Assembly (NCBI GenBank): GCA_024644125.1
Contig: JAHELQ010000130.1
Coordinates: 1 to 10,613 of the forward strand
DNA: 10,613 bases
Direction: 5' to 3'
From: Candidatus Aminicenantota bacterium
GTDB taxonomy: Bacteria; Acidobacteriota; Aminicenantia; UBA2199
Shown here: in pieces, positions 1 through 6,029 of the stretch
How positions within the stretch are numbered: the first letter of the stretch is position 1
Layout: every line of letters starts with the position of its first letter
The notes under the pieces: model-generated
Databases searched by the model: none
Told to the model about the DNA's origin: nothing
Seen by the model: the letters and a program-made list of their open reading frames with translations, nothing else
Position numbers and translations under genes: made by a program

Positions 1-175
1 CATTGTAACCGATTCCCGGATTGTTCGAGTCCAGCCGCCACCCCACATAGACGTGGGAGCCCCCGTTCCGGGCGGCAAATAGATGGGTGGGGGGATCGAC
101 GGCGTAACCCGTGACACCTCCAATGGTCCACAGGCTAAGCGCCAGTGGCAGAATGATCAAACACGTTTTATTCAT
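1..175 (-). CDS. Secreted protein, N-terminal fragment; possible rhamnogalacturonan lyase-like (PL11) or fibronectin-type start
   Basis: Only the first 58 codons are in the window; the gene runs off the left edge. The ATG at 175-173 is preceded by AAGGAGA five bases upstream, so the start is well supported. Residues 1-25 form a typical signal peptide: Lys at 3, a hydrophobic core LIILPLALSLW, and a plausible cleavage site after Gly-Tyr-Ala (23-25). The mature start holds a block GGSHVYVGWRLDSNNPGIGYN (residues 38-58 without the last residue shown here being certain of fold). This resembles the opening strand of PL11 rhamnogalacturonan lyases, where a 'V(Y/F)VSWRLL..(D/N)P...FN' pattern is usual, but a fibronectin type III strand could look similar. 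It lies 15 bases after the preceding 937-residue gene, so it is probably the sixth gene of the same operon. It is the only gene of the run with an export signal. The signal peptide is clear; the enzyme family is a guess from about 30 residues. Confidence 0.6.
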   Translation of the reverse strand, partial: MNKTCLIILPLALSLWTIGGVTGYAVDPPTHLFAARNGGSHVYVGWRLDSNNPGIGYN

Positions 176-190
176 TTACATCTCCTTGTA

Positions 191-3004
191 TTATTTGTCG
201 TTTTGGCTGAAAACAGGCAATCCCGCCTGTTTTTGCAGTATTACCATCGAGGTTGGAATTGTGATATCCCACGGCTCGCGATTTGGGTGATCGCTCCTTT
301 TGTCACGGCTCAGCAATTTCAGGTCGTTGACAATATGCAGGTGATCCTCGATGACCGGCGCGAGACTATCTTGGCCGGGCCATGGTATCCCCGATGCCAG
401 AAAATACAAGAAAGACAGTGTCTTTCCCGGTTTGACCGGACAGAGAAGCCTGACTTTTTTAGCTCTTAAAAAATTATCGAATTTTGTGTGGGGAAAATCG
501 ATATCATGATTGTCCCTGATCCCGTAATCCGGGTAGATATAGTAACTCAACTTGTCCCATTCGAGAGCGTTTTCGAGGAATTGTAGATATGCCGGTTCGC
601 CGATGTCAATGATGTCGAGATCGTCGCTTTTTTCGCCGGTGTCTCCATGTCCCATTTGATACGGAATGGATAGTAAAAATTGCATGCATTTCATTTTTAT
701 CTGTTGAAGTTCCAATTCATTATTCTGTTGTCTATTGAATGAGGAAATTTCGGATCTCTGGCGGGCGGTGTGCCGGTAATATTCATCCAGTTTGGCTCGA
801 TAACCGGCCATAATGCCAAGGTAGGTATTGTACTTCCATTCATCGATGAGTCGATCGGTGGCCTCACACTCGATCTCTATGTTTGCCACATAATAGTTGT
901 CTGGGGGGGATGCTTGTTCTTTTTCGCTTTCCCGTTGATCTGTTCCGGTCGTGCCCGTCGGTGTGAGGACAAGGGCCACAGGGATAGAAGACTGTTCGTC
1001 GTTGAGTTCGAGAGGTTCGAGTTTCGGTGACTGAACACTCGACTGTCCCACTATGATAGTGGCGGGTACGTTATTGGAAGAGTTATAAGTAACAAATGCT
1101 TTCTTCGCTTTGTATCCGTCGGGAATATCGCAGGTCCCGGCGGCGCTGGATTTGATCCCTTGCAATTGTATGGAACGGATGATTTTTTTCGCGGGTGGAG
1201 TGACAATGTCGGTCACATCGTAGCTTTCCAGGATATCCAGATAGTAGATATTGTCCGTCGTTTCATTCTTCTGAATCTTTTCTTCAGAAATCTTCGAATA
1301 GTCTGTCAGACCTTGATTTTCAGGGGAAACCGGTTTTGTCAACAATATATCGTGGTATTGCCGAAGGTTTTCGATATAATCTTTTGCCGGATTCTCCAGC
1401 ATGATTTCCATGACCAGTCGGTCCCCCTTTTTCTCGGTCTGAAAGGAGTATATCTTGTTGATCCAACGATAAATCCCCAGGATATCGGTTTGCCCATTGG
1501 CGTTGTCGTATCGTTGCACAATGGTTTCCTCCGTATCGTTCATCGAGCGGGACGCGCGGGTCCGGTGCACGTCATGACTTATGACTTCGGCGGTCCGGGC
1601 TACGATATCCCTGGCGAAGGTCGCTTGTGTCCGTAGGTCTCCGCCTGCGGGATCTTCATCCACGATCCAACCGCCGAGATTGTTATCTCCTGATTTGTAA
1701 GTTGTTGTCTGTTTCTTTTGAGATAGGACTTTGTCGATCTCATTGAGCAAATCCTCGGTGGTTTTCTTTTCTTCAAATTGTCCGGTCTGGGCGTGCCGGA
1801 GGTGCTCGCTTTCGGTCTCTTCCCGGACATTGCGGTTTCGCCGGGTGATCTCTTTGCATTCCCCTCTCATCACATTTTCGATGCGGCATATTTCTCCGCA
1901 TTCATACTTTTTGAGACAATAGCGTACCAATTCTATTTCTCCCACCGCGTAGGGGATTGCCCATTCGTCGCTCTTGGCGGGAATGGCCGACGGTAGGGGG
2001 AATATCTCCGGCGGTAGCAGGATGTTCGCGTTGACCCGCCTCGATACGTCGTTGTCCGGGATGGGGGGTTCTTCGGCGATGATTGTTTCGATCAATCGTG
2101 CGATCACCAATGTTTCAATCAGGTCTTCGGACAATTGGGAATCGTATGCCGTCATAATGGACAGGGCGAAGAGAGATTCCCACACCCGTTCCATTTCATT
2201 TTGATAACTCGAATCTTCTTTTTCTTCCTGTATCTTTTTCGCGACCTCTTCCCATCCCCCCAATGCCCTGTCAACGATATCTGTCAGGGTATCGAATGTG
2301 ATATCCGATTCCTTTTGAATATCCCGGTAAACGGAGGGGTAGTGGCGGAGAATCGTCTGGAGTTCCGCGATGTTGGAAACGAATTGGCCGGTGTAAGGCT
2401 CTCCCCCCTCTAAAAAGGACGTTGCCGCTTCGATCATCCCATTTCGAGCTTCCTTCGGATCTTCTTTTTCACGCTCGGCGACAAGTTCATCGTGAAATTT
2501 TTTGTATTCTTCACCGCAACCGGTATCGATGTACGCGATAAATTGTGTCTCTTTATCGTAGTTTCCCACCGGCGGGTGGGGACGGACAAAAATATAGGGG
2601 AACAGGTCCCGGTAATTTGTCTGCCCCGCCGATATGAGCAACTCTTCATCCGGGACCGGAGGAGAGGGCGTAGGTGGTGGAGGGACTACAGGATCCGGGA
2701 TAGGTGACGGATCGTAGCGATCGAGAATCATGTCCTCTTTGACCGGATCCCATAGCGATGCTTCCAATTCCGGTGCGCCCCCATCGGCATGGTCTATGAA
2801 TCTCATTGTTCCCCGGGCCAACGGTTCATCGGACGATGGATCTCTATAGCAGAACGGGTACTCCGGATATTCTCTCCAGAGTATGATGTCCGGTACAAGA
2901 ACGTGATTGAGATAAGCGACATTGACCATGAATGCCGGATGCCCCAACCTCGACCACTGAATCGTGAGCCCACCGATTCTCGTTGAATATCGATACGTTT
3001 GCAT
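191..3004 (-). CDS. Large uncharacterised protein (937 aa) with Pro-rich linker, Cys cluster and conserved C-terminal blocks
   Basis: I do not recognise a function. The ATG at 3004 follows AGGAG with a 10-base gap, 33 bases after the GH18-Nudix gene. No signal peptide or membrane segment is visible. Residues 1-98 form a compact region, followed by a Pro-rich linker (about 99-118, including VVPPPPTPSPPVPD) and a mainly helical acidic region (about 160-310). Residues 352-430 contain 'VGEIELVRYCLKKYECGEI' then 'RIENVMRGECKE', with Cys at 363, 369, 373 and 383, leading into a charged probable coiled coil. Residues 461-545 include RTRASRSMNDTEET and GIYRWINKIYSFQ. Residues 737-777 look helical. 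The C-terminal block (806-860) contains FLENALEWDKLSYYIYPDY and VRLLCPVKPG. From memory, these three blocks (YExGE...IENV, YRW(I/V)(N/D)K(I/V)Y, EW...YY.YP) recur together in very large hypothetical bacterial proteins; I cannot verify that here. The gene is intact. Its role in the cluster is unknown. Confidence 0.85.
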   Translation of the reverse strand: MQTYRYSTRIGGLTIQWSRLGHPAFMVNVAYLNHVLVPDIILWREYPEYPFCYRDPSSDEPLARGTMRFIDHADGGAPELEASLWDPVKEDMILDRYDPSPIPDPVVPPPPTPSPPVPDEELLISAGQTNYRDLFPYIFVRPHPPVGNYDKETQFIAYIDTGCGEEYKKFHDELVAEREKEDPKEARNGMIEAATSFLEGGEPYTGQFVSNIAELQTILRHYPSVYRDIQKESDITFDTLTDIVDRALGGWEEVAKKIQEEKEDSSYQNEMERVWESLFALSIMTAYDSQLSEDLIETLVIARLIETIIAEEPPIPDNDVSRRVNANILLPPEIFPLPSAIPAKSDEWAIPYAVGEIELVRYCLKKYECGEICRIENVMRGECKEITRRNRNVREETESEHLRHAQTGQFEEKKTTEDLLNEIDKVLSQKKQTTTYKSGDNNLGGWIVDEDPAGGDLRTQATFARDIVARTAEVISHDVHRTRASRSMNDTEETIVQRYDNANGQTDILGIYRWINKIYSFQTEKKGDRLVMEIMLENPAKDYIENLRQYHDILLTKPVSPENQGLTDYSKISEEKIQKNETTDNIYYLDILESYDVTDIVTPPAKKIIRSIQLQGIKSSAAGTCDIPDGYKAKKAFVTYNSSNNVPATIIVGQSSVQSPKLEPLELNDEQSSIPVALVLTPTGTTGTDQRESEKEQASPPDNYYVANIEIECEATDRLIDEWKYNTYLGIMAGYRAKLDEYYRHTARQRSEISSFNRQQNNELELQQIKMKCMQFLLSIPYQMGHGDTGEKSDDLDIIDIGEPAYLQFLENALEWDKLSYYIYPDYGIRDNHDIDFPHTKFDNFLRAKKVRLLCPVKPGKTLSFLYFLASGIPWPGQDSLAPVIEDHLHIVNDLKLLSRDKRSDHPNREPWDITIPTSMVILQKQAGLPVFSQNDK

Positions 3005-3037
3005 GCCGAATGATCTCCTATTTTTTAAACTTGATTG

Positions 3038-4597
3038 CTATTTACCCAAATGATCTTTTAAATATTTCAGGATTTCGTAATACCAATTGGTAGCTGTGTC
3101 TTTTTGTAAATCTTCAATTCTTTCCCAATCGGTATTTATGTTCCATGAATCTATCGAATCCAACTCGTTATCTGCAGGGCAAGCCGGAAATTCACTATAA
3201 ATATTCTCATATTCTGTTATTTCGCCGGCTTCAATTTTTCCCACAGCTTCACCAGCCTCCGCCAAACTTCTAACTATTTGATCTTTCAGAGCGCCAAACG
3301 CTTCTTCCCCTATTTTGTAGTATGCTGCGGCATAACCTTCAAAACAAGCTCGGATTGTCAAATCAGTTCCGATTTTGTGGCCTGTTTCCTCCTCAAATTC
3401 CCTTGCTGCGGCAATGTCGATAGCTTCGCCATTTTTCTTTTTACCTCCAGGTAAAGCGTCTTTCCCCCCTCCATTTAGAGGCTGGCCGTCCTTGACGATT
3501 TCTCCTGTATTACCGTTCGCAAAGAAATATCCTTTTTCTCTCTTTTTTCCAATCAAAAAATCGCCTTCTTTATCAAAAACAACTGCGTAAACCTGAGTAA
3601 TTTTTTTTCCGGTTATCACTGTTTTAGTGAATTCATATCCGTTCTCTGCGTCATCGTTGATGTTCCAGATCATGCAACCGCCGATGCTTTTGCTTTTTTG
3701 GAGTGATGTGACTGCCGTCCTGACATCCAGTGGATCGGCATAATCGGAGATTCCCGCGTTCGGCGACGATAGCACGCCAAGTATAAGTTTATCTTGTTTA
3801 ACGCCCGGATAATTATTTTCGCCAATTTTAAAAGGTGTTTTGTAGTTATTGAATATTTTCTCCAGCATGGCTTCGGAAGTCGTGTCTTTCAGTAATTCAG
3901 GGTAATCCCGGAACTTAGATGTATAATCGAACGCTCTGATAATGACCCGGCCAAGCAAGGGCTCGATTTCCTCAATCACCGGCACCAGACAATTCCACCC
4001 GATTTTATAACCCACCTCTTTGACATCGGGGCACACATTGGTGGCGTCTCCTGTCAGAGTGATCATGGCATCGGCGCATTCCTCTTTGAACCATTTGACA
4101 GCTTCGATGATATAGTTGGAATTTTCCGGGGTGAACTGCCGGATATCCAGATTGATACCGTCCACATACCAACTGTCGTAAAGATCCCTCAGAGAATTGA
4201 AGAAGTTTGTGAGGTTTCCGGGACTATTCAAGAAACGGAAATTTCCATGTTCGCCGCCCACGGAAAGCAGGAAGCGCGTTCCGGTTTTTTCCTTGAATTC
4301 TTTTATTTCTACCGGACTGATTTGTTTTGCCGAGGGGTCGAAACTCAATAGGGCGTATTGATCCATAACGGCGTAGGCGGTGGTGATAATATTCTTATAT
4401 ATGTCGTTAGGCACATCCGCTATTTTTAAATCAAATGCGCCATATTCGGAATTATGAGCTATAAAACAGCCGTCCAAAGGAGGAAACTCTGTATTTGTCT
4501 CTTCGATTGTGCTATTAGCGGCATTTGATATTTTTTCGGTTTTTGCCGGTTTATCCGTGGCTTTGTCGGTCTTTGTTTTTGTTTCAGTTGTTGCCAT
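3038..4597 (-). CDS. Fusion protein: degenerate GH18 chitinase-like domain plus C-terminal Nudix hydrolase domain
   Basis: The protein is 519 aa; AAGGAG lies 8 bases before the ATG. Residues 1-36 are a Lys/Thr-rich low-complexity tail, not a signal peptide. Residues about 40-330 read as a GH18 TIM barrel: LLSVGGEHGNF (111-115 = the SxGG strand), YVDGINLDIRQF (144-155) at the DxxDxDxE strand, and a late Trp in CMIWNINDD (W311). The catalytic motif is DGINLDIR (146-153): the central Asp is Asn149 and the acid/base Glu is Arg153, so chitinase activity is not expected and sugar or protein binding is more likely. Residues about 332-515 are a Nudix domain. The box runs from G385 to H407: G-x5-E391-x7-R399-E-F-E-E-E-T-G-H, matching GX5EX7REUXEEXGU except for His in the last hydrophobic place. 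The metal-binding REUXEE residues are intact, so pyrophosphohydrolase activity on a nucleoside-diphosphate-linked substrate is possible. The Nudix half is clearly AT-richer than the GH18 half. Confidence 0.85.
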   Translation of the reverse strand: MATTETKTKTDKATDKPAKTEKISNAANSTIEETNTEFPPLDGCFIAHNSEYGAFDLKIADVPNDIYKNIITTAYAVMDQYALLSFDPSAKQISPVEIKEFKEKTGTRFLLSVGGEHGNFRFLNSPGNLTNFFNSLRDLYDSWYVDGINLDIRQFTPENSNYIIEAVKWFKEECADAMITLTGDATNVCPDVKEVGYKIGWNCLVPVIEEIEPLLGRVIIRAFDYTSKFRDYPELLKDTTSEAMLEKIFNNYKTPFKIGENNYPGVKQDKLILGVLSSPNAGISDYADPLDVRTAVTSLQKSKSIGGCMIWNINDDAENGYEFTKTVITGKKITQVYAVVFDKEGDFLIGKKREKGYFFANGNTGEIVKDGQPLNGGGKDALPGGKKKNGEAIDIAAAREFEEETGHKIGTDLTIRACFEGYAAAYYKIGEEAFGALKDQIVRSLAEAGEAVGKIEAGEITEYENIYSEFPACPADNELDSIDSWNINTDWERIEDLQKDTATNWYYEILKYLKDHLGK

Positions 4598-4645
4598 GTC
4601 ATGTACTCCTTAATTTACGTTATTTTTCGCGCAATGTAAATCTAA

Positions 4646-4692
4646 GGGGAGTTTAAAAGGCTGATTTTTTGGATTCGCCGCTTAAACTCCCC
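4646..4692 (-). terminator. Intercistronic hairpin between the second 205-aa gene and the GH18-Nudix gene
   Basis: Arms 4646-4660 and 4678-4692 pair over 15 positions with one G-U and one mismatch; the outer 11 (GGGGAGTTTAA / TTAAACTCCCC) are perfect. The loop is 17 bases and AT-rich. In transcription order it begins 12 bases after the stop codon at 4705. No U-run follows on either strand, so it is not a classical intrinsic terminator. It is more likely a partial terminator, RNA-processing site or 3'-end stabiliser that would favour the upstream genes over those downstream. The structure is seen; its role is inferred. Confidence 0.6.
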
Positions 4693-4704
4693 CTGGATAA
4701 AGTG

Positions 4705-5322
4705 TTATTTCTGGTTTTCGATAAAAAATTGGTAGCCGTCTTTGGCATTCCCTCGCAATACGACATCTACCTCCGACACGCCCTCGATGGGCTGCTCGAA
4801 AAAGTGGTCGGTATTAAGTACCGCCGAACTCAATACCTGTCCTTCGGTGATCTCGGAGGCAATGCCCCAATATAGTTTCGGGTGGAGTACGAATGTGGCT
4901 TTTTGGCCATGGGCAACAATGTTCTTGGTCATCATGACTTTCCCGTCTTTGCAGAGTTGCGCCTGGATGCCGCCCACCACATGCACATTGTTGTTGACTT
5001 CAATCGCTTTGGAATCATTGGCCTCTCCGTTAGGAATCAGGACAATTCCTGTGTTATCCATCTCGGCGGTGTACCGTTGGCCGATGTCCGATGCGATCAT
5101 CCGGGTCTTGTTGCATCCTCCCCACATCGCCTGGACAGTCGTCTCGATCGGGAATACAAAGGAACTGGACGACCCTTTGCCGATATCCGGCATTACGCGC
5201 CAGGCAACCCCATGCTTCAAGGTGTCGAATGTGGGGATCATGTTTTTAGTGAAAACAAAAATCTGGGGGTTGTCGTTATTCCCCGATTCGTTGATGTAGT
5301 TAATCTTTACTTCTGTACTCAT
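4705..5322 (-). CDS. Uncharacterised 205-aa protein, tandem paralogue 2
   Basis: I do not recognise an experimentally defined family. AGGAG lies 7 bases before the ATG at 5322. It has the same length (205 aa) as the gene just upstream, and a gap-free hand alignment gives about 108 identical residues (53%). There is no signal peptide, membrane segment or catalytic-looking motif. The alternating hydrophobic pattern and many aromatic residues suggest an all-beta fold. Blocks shared with its paralogue include IFVFT-N-IP-FD (21-34), TTVQA-WG-CN (about 60-72), DN-GIVL (89-95), KLYWGIASEI (about 150-160) with EGQ-L-SAVL-TD-FFE following, and VVLRGNA-DGY near the end. The layout (opening NNS/NES, central AW, 'PKLYWGIAS...EGQVL', closing strand) recalls a family of small bacterial proteins often mislabelled 'aromatic ring-opening dioxygenase LigA'; this is memory, not a search. 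It could be a lectin-like or inclusion-type protein, but no function should be assumed. Confidence 0.8.
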   Translation of the reverse strand: MSTEVKINYINESGNNDNPQIFVFTKNMIPTFDTLKHGVAWRVMPDIGKGSSSSFVFPIETTVQAMWGGCNKTRMIASDIGQRYTAEMDNTGIVLIPNGEANDSKAIEVNNNVHVVGGIQAQLCKDGKVMMTKNIVAHGQKATFVLHPKLYWGIASEITEGQVLSSAVLNTDHFFEQPIEGVSEVDVVLRGNAKDGYQFFIENQK

Positions 5323-5373
5323 ATTTTTACTCCTAAAATTTATATTCCATTTTTTTGCCGGCGCCGCTCTGGT

Positions 5374-5991
5374 CTAGCGCTCATCCTCCACGGAGAACCG
5401 GTAGCCGTCCATTGCGTTTCCCCGCAGTACGACCGAGACTTCCGAAGTGTTCGAGATGTCCATTTCGAAGAATCGGTCGGTGTCGAGAACCGCTGATTTT
5501 AATGATTGCCCCTCCTGTATTTCGGAGGCGATTCCCCAATACAATTTAGTATTGGGAATGAATGTAGCCATCTGGTTGAAAGCGATTGTATTTTTCGTTG
5601 CCAGCGGCCGGCTGTCGTTGCCTAAGATAACCTTTACCCCACCGGGCACATGTATATTGTTCGCCACTTCCACTATGTTTTTTTTTGTAGCGGATCCTCC
5701 GGCACAGAGGACGATGCCCGAGTTATCTTCCTCGATGATGTACCGCTTGCCTATCTCGGCCTCTAGAACTTCAGTATAATTGCATTGACCCCAGTTTGCC
5801 TGTACTGTTGTGTTCCCGGAATATACAAACCGGCAATACGAACCGTTGCCGATTTTCGGTATTGTTTTCCATGCGCTTGCATCATTCAACAGGTCGAATG
5901 CCGGGATGAAATTTTGTGTGAACACAAAAATCGTCGGGCATTGGGTGTGTTGCGATTCATTATAATAAGTGATAACTACGTCCTGTTTCAT
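5374..5991 (-). CDS. Uncharacterised 205-aa protein, tandem paralogue 1
   Basis: This is the first of two adjacent homologous genes. The ATG at 5991 has AGGAG 9 bases upstream, and the gene starts 38 bases after the sigma/TPR gene ends; its TAG stop is 51 bases before paralogue 2. The protein opens with VVITYYNESQHTQCPTIFVF and has no leader peptide, so it is predicted cytoplasmic or exported by a non-Sec route. Compared with paralogue 2, conservation is strongest in the N-terminal strand, the TTVQA-WG-CN segment, the KLYWGIASEI-EGQ block and the C-terminal VVLRGNA-DGY strand. Regions that differ are mid-protein (about residues 97-106 and 120-135), where loops or ligand-facing surfaces might lie. 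About half of all positions differ with no indel, which suggests an old duplication under structural constraint rather than a recent copy. Function unknown. Confidence 0.8.
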   Translation of the reverse strand: MKQDVVITYYNESQHTQCPTIFVFTQNFIPAFDLLNDASAWKTIPKIGNGSYCRFVYSGNTTVQANWGQCNYTEVLEAEIGKRYIIEEDNSGIVLCAGGSATKKNIVEVANNIHVPGGVKVILGNDSRPLATKNTIAFNQMATFIPNTKLYWGIASEIQEGQSLKSAVLDTDRFFEMDISNTSEVSVVLRGNAMDGYRFSVEDER

Positions 5992-6029
5992 ACTTCCTAT
6001 CTCCTATATTTCCACGCTGATTTTTTGCA

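Noticed and set aside
83..469. A 128-codon plus-strand frame across the end of the 937-aa gene.
   Set aside because: It spans the junction of two better-supported minus-strand genes and its product shows no recognisable features.
2640..2705. Repeat-like tract (Pro-rich coding) in the 937-aa gene, considered as a tandem repeat or recombination site.
   Set aside because: It only encodes an irregular proline linker; no repeated DNA unit is maintained.
4598..4640. A TTTACA-17-TAAATT promoter-like pair on the minus strand just upstream of the GH18-Nudix gene.
   Set aside because: Its predicted start would fall in or after the AAGGAG ribosome site, giving a transcript without one; the match is also weak.
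5323..5373. A GC-rich segment beside a T7 run between the twin genes, considered as a terminator.
   Set aside because: The T-run lies on the plus strand, so the minus-strand RNA has A7; the pairing is short and the orientation is wrong for these genes.
4742..5496. Long plus-strand open frames (185 and 204 codons) opposite the twin 205-aa genes.
   Set aside because: They mirror the minus-strand genes, have no fitting ribosome sites, and the minus-strand products are conserved between the two paralogues.
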